NCBI RefSeq assembly: GCF_000283155.1
Contig: NW_004454281.1
Coordinates: 2,509,375 to 2,573,374 of the forward strand
Source of the DNA: Ceratotherium simum simum
Lineage: Eukaryota > Chordata > Mammalia > Perissodactyla > Rhinocerotidae
Length of the DNA stretch: 64,000 nucleotides
Reading direction: 5' to 3'
Positions 46,330 to 58,539 of this stretch are shown one piece after another (position 1 is the stretch's first letter; each line of letters begins with the position of its first letter). A model generated the notes under the pieces. It was not told the DNA's origin, ran no database searches, and was given only the letters and a program-made list of their open reading frames with translations. A program made the translations under genes and the position numbers.

Positions 46330-47080
46330 CAGGTGTTGTATAATAACCTGGCTGGTCTTCGTCCCCCGTTCCTGGGAGGGAGCCTCTAAATCCTTGGAAT
46401 TTCCCGAGTAATAGCAGTGTTTTTGCTATTCATGGGGGCCCCTGGACCACACCTGAGTTTATGCTAACAAGATGACTCAGGATGGGGCCTGGCCATGGAA
46501 AGACCAGCCATGTGATTAGAGGACTGGCACTTGGAGCATGTGACATCAGCCCCACTTCCAGGGAGGAGAAGGGGACTGGACATTGAGTTCAATCATGTAA
46601 CCAGTGGATCAATCAATCATGCCTATGTAATGAACCCCCAGTGGAAACTCTGGACACCGAGGCTCAGGGGAGCCTCCCAGGCTGGTGAACACATCCATGT
46701 GCCAGGAGGGCGATGTGTTCTGAGGACACAGAAGCTTCCCATGTGGGACCCTCCCAGACCTCCCCTCATGCGTTTCTCCATTTGACTGCTCCTGGTTTGT
46801 ATCCTTTATAATAAAACTGTAATCATAAGTACGGAGCTTTCCTGAGTTCCGAGTGATTCTAGCAAATTATCAAGCCTAAGTGAGTTTTGGGAACCCCAAA
46901 TTTGTGGCCATTTGGTCAGAAGTACAGGTGGCCTGGGAAACTCTGAGCTTGCAGCTGGCATCTGCAATGAGGGGTGTTTTGTGGGAGCTGTGCCCTTAAC
47001 TTTGAATAAAATCTGACCTAACTCTGGATAGTCAGGGTCAGAATTGCATTGCAACAGGGCACACTGTGACTCAGCATCAT
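46330..47080 (+). mobile_element. ERV solo LTR, family not named (copy 2 of 3)
   Basis: 'aataaaactgtaatcataag', 'ctttcctgagttccgagtga', 'tgggaaccccaaatttgtgg' and 'gtcagggtcagaattgcatt' are collinear with the copy at 24480-25290. Confidence 0.68.
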
Positions 47081-47125
47081 TCCCCTCCCCGCTCTCCAGC
47101 TCACTAGGCAGGCACATTTTGCTCC

Positions 47126-47529
47126 TGTTATGGACTGAATTGTGTCCCCTCAATTTCATATGTTGAAGCCTTAACCCCCAGTGTGATAGTATTTGGAGAC
47201 CGGGCCTTTAAGGAAGTAATTAAGGTCAAATGAGGTCACAAATGTGGGTCTTAATCTGATAGGACTGGTGTCCTTACATGAAGAGAAAGAGACACCAGAG
47301 CTTTCAATTTCCTTCTCTGTCTGTCTGTCTCTCTCTCTGTCTCTCCACATGCACATCTATAAGAACACAGCCATCTATAAGCCAGGAAGAGAGGTCTCGT
47401 CGGAAACCAACCCTGATGGCACCTTGATCTTGAACTTCTATCCTCTAGAACTGTGAGAAAATTAATTTCTGTTGTTTAAACCACCCAGTCTGTGGTATTT
47501 TGTTATGGAAGTCTGAACAGGCTAACACA
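47126..47529 (+). mobile_element. MLT1-type MaLR LTR
   Basis: It starts TGTTATGGACTGAATTGTGT and ends 'tctgaacaggctaacaca', with 'aatttctgttgtttaaacca' near the 3' end. A (CTGT)n(CT)n stretch lies at about 47316-47345. Confidence 0.82.
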
Positions 47530-47717
47530 GGCCCAAAGCTCACTCGCTTTTAGAACCCCAGTCCCATATACCTCCCAAGCCACTTAGGAGGCAACAATAA
47601 GGACTTGGAACCAGAAGAAGCCCACGCACAGAAACCAAGACGTTGAGTGAAACCAGGTATTCTCTGCACAAGGATGAGTGAGCCAAAAATCTCAGGGGAA
47701 ATCATCGTTCCCCCATC

Positions 47718-47835
47718 TATTCAATAAATATCCACCCAACTCCTGCTCTGCCAGGCACCACGGAGGCCATGGCAAATGAAAGAGCCAGGTCCTTGCCCCT
47801 ACAGGGCCTACACTCCAGTGGAAAGACAGGCCAGC
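47718..47835 (-). mobile_element. L2 LINE 3' end, reverse
   Basis: 'attcaataaatatccaccca', 'ctctgccaggcaccacggag' and 'ggtccttgcccctacagggc' match the L2 3' end read in reverse. Confidence 0.6.
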
Positions 47836-47879
47836 AGGCCTGCTGGACGGGCACACATAAAGGGAGGATGATCTGAAGT

Positions 47880-48083
47880 GACATAGAGAGGAGACAGCCA
47901 TCTACAATCCAAGGAGAGAGGCCTAGAATAGATCCTTCTCTCACAGCCCTCAGAAGGAACTAACCCTGCCCACACCTTGATCTTGGACTTCCAGCCTCCA
48001 GACCTGTGAGACAATACATTAAGCCCCTAGTTAAGCCCCTAGTCTGTGGTACTTTGTTACTGCAACGCTAGTAAACTAATACA
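47880..48083 (+). mobile_element. MLT1 LTR 3' fragment
   Basis: 'cttctctcacagccctcaga', 'acaccttgatcttggacttc' and 'gtactttgttactgcaacgc' match the MLT1 3' half. A 14-bp unit (TTAAGCCCCTAG-type) is duplicated at about 48019-48046. Confidence 0.82.
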
Positions 48084-49795
48084 GAGACAGTTCCAAGATG
48101 GCCCCACAGTATCTCTTGTGATCTTCCCACCAAAAGCTGGAGTCTGCATTTCCTCCCCTTGGATCTGCACAGGCCTGTGACTACAGCTGAAGTGATTCCA
48201 TGTGGACCAGGTGGCACTGAGCAGCTGGACGTGCACCAGGACTCCTAGTCTCACGAACATGTGATGGAGTAACCATGCCTTTGGCTCAGAAGAGCCCCTG
48301 CTAGGACTCAAGCTGCCCCACGTCCAGTCTCTGACAAGAAGCAGACCTCGCCCATCTTAGCCACCTGGGCCAACTTGGGGAGCCCTGCTCATCTTCCTAC
48401 TCCTCTCCAGCCAACAGCCCCACCTGCCCAGCTGGGGGGTGGGGAGGGTCTCTGCAGACACAGGGCCTGGGTCCCCTTGACCACCTTTTATCCAGACATG
48501 GCTGCAATCACATCTGCAGCTTGTCACTCCTCCTTCCCCAGCACAGGCTGGTGGGCAATGGGGGCCTAGTGAATGCTAATGCCTGGGAGGAGGAAGGAAG
48601 CTTTGTTCACTCATTCACTCATTCCTTTATCCACTAACTCCACGTGTTGTGCATGTGTTTGAGAAAGAGAAATGGCACCTCCCTGATCCCTCCTGGAGCA
48701 CTCATTCCTGGGAATCAGGGAGGAGAGGGTCCCACTTGTCAGCACTGGCACTACTGCAGACCCATGAGCCAGCCCCACCATCAAAGCTTTTGATCCTTGT
48801 GAGTCTCAGAGAGGATAAGTGATTCTATTTGCACTTGCAGGTAAGTACACACAGTTTTACTAGGACCGTAAGTAAGCCTAGACCCACTCCTCAACAACAG
48901 AGACACCTGGTCCCAACTTTGTTTTGTAAAATTAAGCTCGCTGTACCAAGATCCTTGCACCTTGCAAAGATTGGCTCCCGACAGCCCCCACTTGTGCTGG
49001 GAAATACCTGAGCCCTTCCAAACCCTGCTGGAGATGATCTTGGCCCCTTGGAACATCTGATTTAGATGGAGATCACGAACTCTGAATCTGCCTTCTCCTG
49101 GCACTGGACAGCTGCCCCCACCTCCGTGCCCTCAGCCTCACTCTCAGCCCCTCAGCATCTGGACTCACGGACCGTCTGCAGGGCATTGCAGTTTGATGGA
49201 GTTGAAGAATGTGGTATATTCCGTCCTTCTCTCCAACCTATATCCAAAGGTTCTGGGTTCTGACTGCCTTTACTTGACAACTCTTTTTAGGTAATTCTAG
49301 ATGAATAGAAGGTTGATGAGCTTTGCAACATGCTTCATAATGTCCACAGGGGAAGCAAGAACTGCAGGGTGACCAGGAACCCAGTCAACGCTCCTGCCTA
49401 GTTTATAGATATTTTATAGACTCTGTTTCAGCTATCCCCCACTGTATGACAAACCAACCAAAACTTAGTGGTTTAAAACAGGTTTAAAACAACAGTTGAT
49501 TAGTTCCCCCAAGTCTCTGGGTTGCCTGGGTGGTTCTTCTGGTCCCACTTGGGATCATGCATGTGGTTGTGGTCAATGACGGCTGCACCGGCTGGAAGGT
49601 CCAAGATGACATCTCATTCTCCTGCACGCGGCTCTGATCTCAACAAGACCCCCACTCTGTCAGGTCAACTCTCTGGTCACCAGTTCTCCCCAACTCCTTT
49701 CCTCCTCTCTTAGTTCAGGGTCCCCACCATTCCCCATTCTACCTCATTTCTCATCAGAAGGCATGTTCACTTCGTGTCTTCCCACCTTTCTTTCA
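48084..49795. other. Unassigned stretch
   Basis: No repeat family is named with confidence; 48.08-48.35 kb has an LTR-like texture. Short frames on both strands lack domains. Confidence 0.35.
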
Positions 49796-49799
49796 CACG

Positions 49800-50190
49800 A
49801 GGCTAAGCCATGCTGGCACTAAGCTCTTTGTCACCACAGGACCTTTGTCTATGATGTTCCCATGGCCTGAAACCCTTTTCTCCTGGCCCACTCAGAACTA
49901 GCCTCCCTCCTTCAGTGCTAATTTCAATGTCACCTCCTCAGCAGCCTTACCTGACTGCCCCAGGTAAGTAGGCTCGCCCCACTCTTGCTCTCTTACATAC
50001 TACTCTCATTTTTGTCAAGGCATTTATCACAAGTTACAACTCCATATGCATTTGTTTCTTCTCCTGACCACAATCATTATGAGGACAGGGATTGTTTCTG
50101 TTTACTTCATCACTGATGTTCAACCCTTAGGTAATATAGCAGCCTATATATTCACTATTGCATAACAACATGGATGAATGAATGAATGAA
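49800..50190 (+). mobile_element. L2 LINE 3' end
   Basis: 'tttgtctatgatgttcccat', 'caaggcatttatcacaagtt', 'tgaggacagggattgtttct' and a final (GAAT)n run follow the L2 3' consensus. Confidence 0.82.
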
Positions 50191-50560
50191 TAGTGCCTTT
50201 CTTGTGGAGGTGACATGCTCACCCAGCATGCACATGGGTGCACGGTTGGTAGGCAGCAAGTGGCACCCATAAGCTGTGGCAGCTCATCCTCTGCAGTCTC
50301 TTCCTCTAGGTGACCACCTAGAAATTCTCACACAAGCCAGTTGGGTTCCTGAGCCTCAGCTACTGCATGTCACCCACATTGAGGCCCCAGTCCCTTGAGA
50401 GGGGACCAGGCTCATGACACCTACACTACCTCTAATTAGAGCCACTAAATTTTACCTTCTGCCCACACTGAAACTGTACAGGCCCATGCCATTGGCCAGA
50501 CATCATCGTAGGAGTGGAAGACAATTTCCTCTACCCTCTAGGTCCTTCTGGCTGGTCTAA
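50191..50560. other. Unassigned stretch
   Basis: I recognise no repeat, open frame or regulatory motif. Confidence 0.4.
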
Positions 50561-50564
50561 GAAT

Positions 50565-51062
50565 TAAATTGACATGAGACAGAATAGGAGAAAATGGAAC
50601 AAAGTTTAATAAGGCGTATACATGAGAGAAACACAGGAAAACAGAGTAACTCGCCAGAATGGCTGAAGCCACCACCTTAAATACCATCTTCAGCTAAAGA
50701 CAAAGGAGGATGTTGGGGGTAGTGATTTTGGACTTCAAAGGGGAGGAAGGCAATTTACATGGAGATGGAAATGCAAATATTTGATAAACAAGGGTTTGCT
50801 GGGCCATCTATAGACAATGTGACCTGAGAGACAGAACTTAGATAAAAATGGGCTTGCTGGTGCCTTCCTGTCTATCACACCTATTTTACACTATGCTATA
50901 GTTATCTTGTAGTATTAGCTCCTTCCTGAAATGGGACATCTATCTTAAATTCTTTTAGGCAGTTAGGGGGATGGTCAAAGTTTCTTTCAGAGTCTTTTGT
51001 TCTTAAAAATAATCAAGCCAAAGAGACACATTTTGGGGAGGCCAATTCTGATCCCCCACATC
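50565..51062 (-). mobile_element. ERV LTR-like sequence, family not named
   Basis: 'gagacagaataggagaaaat', 'ggaacaaagtttaataaggc' and 'gggaggccaattctgatccc' resemble an ERV1 LTR in reverse; on the minus strand ATTAAA lies near the left edge. Boundaries are not confirmed. Confidence 0.45.
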
Positions 51063-51063
51063 A

Positions 51064-51684
51064 TTAAACATCTTGCTAAGAACAGGAATGACCCAAAGCT
51101 GATCCCCAAGAGTCTCAGGGTGGAGGAGGGAAGGTAAAAAGGGCAGAGCGTTCCCCCTTTCCACGATTGGGAGCAGGGAACATAAGGGAGGAATGTTCTC
51201 TTAGTGTAAAATCATGGGGGTGGGGGTGGGGGCATGATTTGTTTCATATGTTTTTGAAAAAAGTTCCAACTACTGTGCAAAGACCATGTTGAGAGGAAAC
51301 ACTAGGATAATCATTTCACAATAAATTTATCAACATTTGGATGGATCTACATTTGTAAACAGTAGTTTTCTGTCATAAAACTAAATAAAATGAAAGTTTC
51401 TTCTTTCAAACCCAGTGAGCAATGTAAAAATAGGTAAATGCTTCCTTTTTAAAATTTATTTTTCCACTTCGAATTTTAAACAATCATCATCATAGATATT
51501 TGTGTATGTTGTATGTTCACACTATAGATAAATAAAATAAATTTCAGTAAATTTCTGGTGGTTAAATTTTTTTTTCTTTTTTTTGCATCAGGCCATATTT
51601 ACCCATTTCCATATTCTCCCTGACCTATGTGAAACTGGCAAACTGTTACCCATTGATGACTAAGTGGCTAGTAACTATGGGGGA
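51064..51684. other. Unassigned AT-rich stretch
   Basis: AT-rich sequence with short T runs near 51570. No gene or named repeat is seen. Confidence 0.4.
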
Positions 51685-52543
51685 TTGTAATTGGCCACCT
51701 CAAAATATGTCTCTGCCTGAATGACACTTTGACCCCCACCCCCACTAACTAACCAAAGGAGTTTGGGATGGGAGGCCTGCCCCCAGAACAGGCCATCACC
51801 ATAGACATCTCCGGGTATCTGGGTGGGTCCGTACTAAGCCCATTTTTAGTTCTGGTTACCCTTTATAAGATACATTTACATTTGTAAAGAAAATCTCCAT
51901 TTGTAGAGGTATCTTCTTCCCTGTACCAGGAAGAAGGGGGGGATGGCCTTACCTAGAAACTTATCAGAAAAGAAGGCGAGGACTTAAATCTACATGGTAA
52001 ACTTACCCATTGTTAACTGTGCTATTAAGGCAATATGCTATCTGACTCCCACTAGGTTCCTGTAGGTAATATCCCCCTGGAGCTGGGGTCACCACGGTAC
52101 TGGGTGTTTGAGCTATTTTTTTCAGGAACTGAGCCCTTTGTTCACCTCAGGCCGGACTGAGACCACCAACCTGTCAATTGGGCCCACGCAGACGTGTATT
52201 GATAAGTGACCTTTTGACAGCAAGAGGTTGGAACGCTACCCTCAGGGCATGCTAATACTGCCATTCTGTGAACGTGTGTCCTACGAAGAGGTATGAAGCC
52301 TGACTGCGCTTGTACAGATCATCAATTACCTCATCTCTCCTCACCGCCAATCATTTCAGACCACCTTGCCCCCTACCCCATAAATATCCCTGAGCCCCTA
52401 TTTTCCGGGAAGCAGATTTGAGATTCATTCTCCCATTTCCACACTTGGCTGCCTTGTGATTAAACCCTCTCTCTGCTGCAATCCTATCGTCTCAGTGTTT
52501 GGCTTTCTGGGCGGTGGGCAAAAAGGGACCTGGTGCGGTAACA
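51685..52543 (+). mobile_element. ERV1-type solo LTR
   Basis: It begins near TGTAATTGGCCACC and ends GACCTGGTGCGGTAACA. A U3 promoter (CATAAATATCC at about 52379), a polyadenylation signal GATTAAA near 52457 and a U5-like tail occur in the expected order. No gag, pol or env sequence adjoins it. Confidence 0.7.
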
Positions 52544-53215
52544 TATGTAGGCATTTATGTGTGTGGCCCTTGGCACAGGGTGACTTTATTTGCTTTTTAA
52601 TATGGCCATTCTGACATTTTGATGGGACCAACATGAAAAAAATTTAAGAATTTTTTTTTTTTTTTTTTTTTACAATTAGTTTTCTTTTTGAATGAATAAA
52701 GTTATCAATCCCTCAAACATTTGAACCATGCCCCCAAATCCAATCAGGTTTATGTAGGCAAAGAATGTGAAGTGCTGAAACTTGCTCTTCTTTTTAGCAA
52801 ACAATACACCTAACCAGGTGAAGCTCATTAGGGCTTATTAAAGGAGCTCTGGGAGGGAAAGATTCCCTCACTCCCTCTGGTGGGATGGAGGTCCGCATAC
52901 TCCGGAACTCCAGACTAACGTTATCCGCCCAGGTGGTATACCCCAAGTTCAATTAATCTTCAGTTTTCCATAAGGAATTGGGTTGGCCAAATTCTCAGTT
53001 CCCAAGACACCATTTTCCTGGTATTTAGATACCAATGGGATTCAAAAATCTCTCTCTCTCTCTCAGCTTAAGTAAACACTAGGAGTCAGATCAATGCTTC
53101 CTGTCTACTGAGAATTGAGGAAGCAGAATTCCGAGCTGAGGACCAAACCTTAGCACCTGGAGACTGAAGGAGCCTATGGCCCTGAGGCCCTGGCTGGACT
53201 CCCCCCAGTCCCATT
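52544..53215. other. Unassigned stretch with a long poly(T) run
   Basis: A run of about 23 T lies at 52649-52671 and a (CT)n run at about 53051-53064. The rest is not recognised. Confidence 0.4.
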
Positions 53216-53216
53216 T

Positions 53217-53719
53217 GTTACCACACAAAGGGCACGATCTTCTCACCACAAGACAAAAGCCAATCGTCAAGAGGCAAGATGATGGTAGAGAAAGGGCAGT
53301 TTATTACAGCATGCTAGCAAGGGGGAAGATGGCCGACTATTGTCCTAAAGAACCATCTTCCAGAACAAAGACTACAGGCCAGTTATAAGGGGGCAGGTCT
53401 CCGGGTGGGGGAGGCATCTGGTCTCAGGGTGGGGGCATCCATCTGGTCTTAGTTCCTGACAGTCTTTTGTTTTACTTGATATGCATCAGAGACTGGAGCA
53501 ACGCCCTCTACCCTGATCTTTCATTTGTCATTGATGATGGTCATCAGCATAGACTCTCTGCTGGGGAGTAATCCCATTCCTAAGGAACTCAAAAGAACAA
53601 AGTTATCAACTTATAGCAGCTGGGAGGGGCCATAAAATCCACAGAGTCAATCAGAGGTCATTCAAAGCTACCATATGGTTTCTTTTCTACAATATGGCTT
53701 CCCTTATGTCAACCTTGTG
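53217..53719 (-). mobile_element. ERV1-type LTR in reverse orientation
   Basis: On the minus strand it runs from TGACATAAGGGAAGCC to GTGCCCTTTGTGTGGTAACA, with AATAAA in 'gctgtaataaactgcccttt'. The GGTAACA end is like that of the LTR at 51685-52543. Short direct repeats at the edges were not found. Confidence 0.55.
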
Positions 53720-53984
53720 TTGAGCCGGTATCACATTCATTGAGACGTTTGACAATATCATCAGGACCTGGAATCTGAGAAATGGGTGAGTGAGGTTGGT
53801 AGACATGGGCGTTTCTCTAACCCCCTTTATAAACCAGGGTTTACAAACTCAGATGCATACAATAACCAGGTAGGGAACCTAGTTGAATAAAGAGGATTGT
53901 GATAACTGAGGGATCCCTGTCCCATCTGAAAGTGGAGCCAGCTGCCTAGCACATGACCTCCCATGTGTTTTTCCTACACCAGTG

Positions 53985-54765
53985 ACAATTCTCCAGTTCT
54001 CAGCAAAAGCTGACTGGGTGTCCTACAAACTTAACTCAATTCTGACACTACCTGGAGAGAGTGTCAGATCCCACCGGTTAAGGGCTCAGTCCTACAGGAC
54101 TGCCGCCACTTCAGATGCCAATCGCAAGTCCATGTTGTCACCTGTGCGTCTGAACAACCAACTATAAATCAGAGATTCCCCACGACTCCCTCCTCGGATT
54201 CAACTAATTTGCTAGAGTAGCTCACAGAACTCAGAGAAACATTTACTTGTATTTACCAGTCTATTAAAAATGATATTATATAGGATATGGATGAACAGCC
54301 AGATGAACAAGCAAGGCATGTGGGGAGGAGCTCAGAGCTTCCGTGCTCTCTGCTGCACCACTCTCTCAGCACCTGCATGTGTTTGGCAACCTGGGAGCTC
54401 TCCGAAGCCATCCTTTTGTGTTTTCATGGAGGCTTCATTGCATAGGCATAGTTGATTAAATCATTGGCCATTGGCGATTGAACTCAATCCCCAGCCCCTC
54501 TCCCCTCCCCAGAGGAGGTGGGTGATGGGGCTGAAAGTTCTAACCCTCTAATCACATGGTTGGCTCCACTGGCAAGTGGCACCTATCCTTGGGTGACCTA
54601 AAAGTCATCTCATTAACGTAAACGCAGGTGTGGTTGAACGGGGCTTGTTAGTAATAACAAAAGATACCTTTATAGTTCTAATCACTTAGGATATTCCAAG
54701 GATTTTGGGAGCTCTGTGCCAGGAATGAGACAGAGACCAAATATATATTTATTATAAACCATAAT
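53985..54765 (-). mobile_element. ERV solo LTR, family not named (copy 3 of 3)
   Basis: The minus strand contains 'gactgagcccttaaccggtg' and 'tgtcagaattgagttaagtt', collinear with the copies at 24480-25290 and 46330-47080 but in the opposite direction. Confidence 0.65.
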
Positions 54766-55547
54766 ATCACAGAGTTAGTGCTCCTAACCAGGGAGGTCTC
54801 AGTTTTCTGACGTTTCAGGAGAAATTGGGATTTGTGTTTGTATATGATTTCTCTTTCCATCTAACATGTAGGCTGTTCTTTGAGACTCTTTGGTCAAGAA
54901 TGGCCACCATGAATATCCATGGTCCCTGCCCCCATGGAACTTAGAGTCTAGTTAGGAATCATAAGTGAATAATTACAACTACATATTTTAATGTGTCAGG
55001 AGAGACAATATCTGAGAACCTATTATGGACTAGGTGGCTATCAAAGGCCCCCCCAAGAAGTGGAGGAAGCCAGCCCCATAATTCATAGGGGATGTAGGTA
55101 CCAGGTAGAGATATGGGAACGTTTCAGGAGAGAGCTTGATGTGTGTTTGGAAATAGAAGATGCCAATGTGGCTGAGGCCTAGAGAACCATTGAGGAGAAT
55201 GATGTAAATTTGGATGGAGAAGGGGGCCAAGCCACAGGTTACTTGGGGGGCACACCCTGTGGGGTCACAGTGATTGAGGAACCTGTTTGAATGTGGTGGA
55301 TGGGGGTCCAGGAACACCAGACACTCTGCAATTCTCAACACTATTCCACCCAACAATTATCCCCCATCTGAATCAATTTTCAAGTGCCACACCAAAAGTT
55401 CTTGTGGGTGGAAAACTTATTTCCAGTAATATGAGTCTAGAACTTAATTCCATTTCACACATAATCATAAAATAATTGCTTGCAATATTTTAATATACAC
55501 CAAACTTTGTTTTAATGCAACAATCGTGTAAAAAGTGTGACATTGTA
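54766..55547. other. Unassigned stretch
   Basis: No named repeat or gene. A typical 'gaggaatcataagtgaataa' patch is repeat-like but not assignable. Confidence 0.4.
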
Positions 55548-55548
55548 T

Positions 55549-56040
55549 TTTTTTAAATTGTGGTAAAATATGCAAAACATAACATAAAATTTACCATCTT
55601 AACCATTTTTAAGCATACAGTTCAGTAGTGTTAAGTGCATTCACATTGTTGTGCAACCAATCTCCACAACTCTTTCATTTTGCAAAACTAAAACTCTGTC
55701 CTCATTAAACAACTCTCCATTTTTCCTCTCCCCAGTCCTTCGCAACCACCATTCTACTTTCTGTCTCTATGAATTTGAATACTCTAGGTACCTCAAATAA
55801 TTGGAATCATACAATATTTGTCATTTTGTGACTGGCTTATTTCATTTAGCATAATATCCTCAAAGTTTATCCATGTTGTAACATGTGTCAGAATTTCCTT
55901 CCTTTTTAAGGCTGAATAATATTCCATTGTATGGATATACTACATTTTGTTTATCCATTATCTGTCAATGGACACTTGGGTTGCTTCCACTTTTTGGCTA
56001 TTATAAATGATGCTGCTATAAACATGGGTGTACAAATGGA
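55549..56040 (-). mobile_element. L1 3' UTR and ORF2 end fragment
   Basis: It starts with a T-rich run and 'ttgtggtaaaatatgcaaaa', then 'ggctgaataatattccattg' and 'tgggttgcttccactttttg', the reverse of an L1 3' end. It resembles 594-1000. Confidence 0.85.
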
Positions 56041-56143
56041 CATTGTGTTTTATTTCGTTTAGTTAGAAGCTTGAGAAGTGTTTCCAGAAAAATCACAGCC
56101 CCAACAGCAAAGTTCTCGTGATACTTACCCTAAGTGGGACTGA

Positions 56144-56275
56144 TTTTTATATTTTTTTATTGTGGTAAAATATACATAACATAAAATTTACCATCTTAAC
56201 CATTTTTAAGTGCACAGTTCAGTGGCATTAAGTGCATTTACAGTGTTGTGCAACCATCACCACCATCCATCTCCA
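56144..56275 (-). mobile_element. L1 3' UTR fragment
   Basis: 'ttattgtggtaaaatataca' and 'cagttcagtggcattaagtg' repeat the same L1 3' UTR block seen at 55549. The URI1 retrocopy begins just to its right. Confidence 0.75.
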
Positions 56276-56439
56276 GATGATTTCTCTTTTGACAGGATTT
56301 TTTCTGAGGGGCTGGGAGGGCTGATTGGGGAAACCATCTGACAAGTCCCCCTGCTAGAGGAAGCCGGGCACTGCATCTCCCGACCCGGGGCCTCAGCCTG
56401 AGCAGGCAGGAACACTGCACACACGCAGGAGAGGAAGCC

Positions 56440-57990
56440 ATGGAGCCGCCGTGTCTGCCCCTCAGCCCAGCCTCCTTGGCCGCCTCCAGGCAGCTGCATG
56501 ACCAAGAGGCGGTGAGGCTCCAGGAAGAACAGGAAAAGATGGTCTCTAACTGCTGAGATGAAATCTCGCACCGGTGACAGGTAGAAAGTGACTACGTCCC
56601 CCTCCAGGAACAACTCCGGACCTTGCCCGATAAGCCATCTCATGAGATCACAGCACCAGTTGGGCTTCTTGTCTCCACGCCAGGAAGCCTTGTGGATACC
56701 AACAAAATTGCTGTCCTCCTCGGGGACAACTGATTTTGCCAGTGCTCTGCAAAGCAAGCGGTGGATCTAGTAAGAGCATACGAAGCAATGTGTAAGCAAA
56801 TCACTGGATGACTTTAAAAAGTGATGACAAACCTTGAATCTAAACTTTTGTTCACAGGGGATTTACAGGGACGGTGTGATGGGGCAGGCGATTTTGTTGA
56901 CATAGAAAACATGTTCCAAACAACTCTGAATTGAAAAGAAAACTCTGAATTGCACACAAACCTCATTCAAAACCCAAAACTTCATATTTTGAAAATAATG
57001 TAAAGTCCGTGGATGATCTGCTTATGGATGAGGAACTGTGGGCTCGACTAGAAGAGCTGGAGAGACAAGAAAACCTGCTGGGTGAACGGAACAGTGAGCC
57101 AGAGACAGGTGTCGCAAATGGAGAGGAAAAAGATCATATCTTGGAGGAGACTATGGGCTGCCTTGCTCAAGGAGGTTTTCCTAAGGAGATTTCGCAGTCA
57201 AAATTGGTGGTAGTTCAAAGGCAAGGTCAAGCCAATGGTTCTGAGTATCATCCACGCCCAGACTACTGTGATGACTGTGGTTCAGAGGAAGAAGAGTCTT
57301 CACTGGCAATCTGTTTTTCCCACAGCATTGAACCAAAAAGATCCAAATAAATACAGAAAAACACGTTAGCTTTTAGTGAACAGAAAGAAGGAACCAGACA
57401 TGGCCCTGGAAGACGTCCGGTTGGCCCCTCAACGCCTGATGCTCAGAACGCTAGCAGATACTCACGGAGTGTTTGTCAGTGCTGTGGATGGGGAGCACGG
57501 CCCTCAGAACCCGTGTTGAAGTCGGGATGCAGAAAGACTCTTGGATGCACTGGTGCTGGAGAGAGAGGCTGGGTACGATGACACAAGGGTTTTAAGGAAT
57601 CCTGGCTATGAAAAAGCATTTTGCAGAAAGGCTGATAAAGCCTCTTTGGAGAAGGAAGAAAAGCAAGGAAATCCTCAGCAGGAGCTCTCATTCTCACCAG
57701 GAGCAGTAGAGGCTTTTCCTGGAACTGAGGAAGAAAAAGAATTTTTACCTCCCTCCCTGACACCACACCCAGCCACTGCTGCTCAGGCCTCGCCTGCCGG
57801 TCCAGAGGTAAAAGACGCCATCTCAGAAGAAACTCCAAAGAGGATTTCCAAGTTCAAAGCCGCCACACTGAAACTGAGACACTAGGTCCTGCCATGGAAT
57901 GCAAGCATGTCCTTGAAGCCAAGGGTGTTTGTTAAGAACACAAGATTTGAGGTGACTCTGCAGTGCCTGGAAGGAGCCATCCTGACCAAT
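56440..57990 (+). pseudogene. URI1 processed pseudogene
   Basis: URI1 is the unconventional prefoldin RPB5 interactor, a chaperone-complex scaffold. The plus strand reads in URI1 order with no introns: LQEEQEKMVSNC, then a stop, TLPDKPSHEI, TNKIAVLLGDN, CSAKQAVDLV, then (57009-57350) DEELWARLEELERQEN and FSHSIEPKR, then (57541-57885) GTEEEKEFLPPSLTPHP and ending KRISKFKAATLKLRH at a TAG at 57883. At least three frame changes and several stops break it, and the acidic tract of URI1 is largely missing. Lack of introns indicates a retrocopy. No clear poly(A) tail remains; L1 sequence follows from about 58040. It is too degraded to encode URI1. Confidence 0.88.
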
Positions 57991-58039
57991 AGCAAACTCT
58001 ATTTGCTTCTCATCAGTGCTATTATATTAAAATTATAAT

Positions 58040-58262
58040 TATACAATTATAATCATATTGTATTATATATTTGAAAGTTGCTAAGAGAGTAGATTTTAAA
58101 GGTTCTCATCACAAGAAAAAAAATTTGTAACTATGTGTGGTGATGGATGTTAACTAGACTTATTGTGCTGATCATTTCACAATATATACAAATATCAAAT
58201 CATTATGTTGTACACCTGAAATTAATATAATGCTATATGTCAATTATATCTCAATAAAAAAA
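58040..58262 (+). mobile_element. L1MA-like 3' UTR fragment
   Basis: It shares 'tatatttgaaagttgctaag' and 'aggttctcatcacaagaaaa' with the copy at 8400-8668. Confidence 0.8.
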
Positions 58263-58539
58263 GTTAAAAAGAAAGAAAGCTGAGTCCTCCAAAATAGAGG
58301 TTTTTTTGAAGTAACTATTAGTAATAATAGACATATTTTGTGGGATGTGTTGGTAAGACTTGATGAGAGATGGATTGTTGAGTAAGAGAGAAGATTCAAG
58401 GGTGACCCCAGGTCATTGAATGGGCAGCTGAGGCGCTAGTAGAGTCATTTACTAAGATAAGAATGCCAGGGGGGAGGACAGAAGTAGAAAGGGCAACAGC
58501 CACATAGTAGGAGATACAAAAGGAGAGAAAAAATTGGAA

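Noticed and set aside
52865..52885. CCCTCTGGTGG sequence resembling a reverse CTCF core
   Set aside because: The conserved GGC of the core is GGA, so it is much weaker than the two sites reported.
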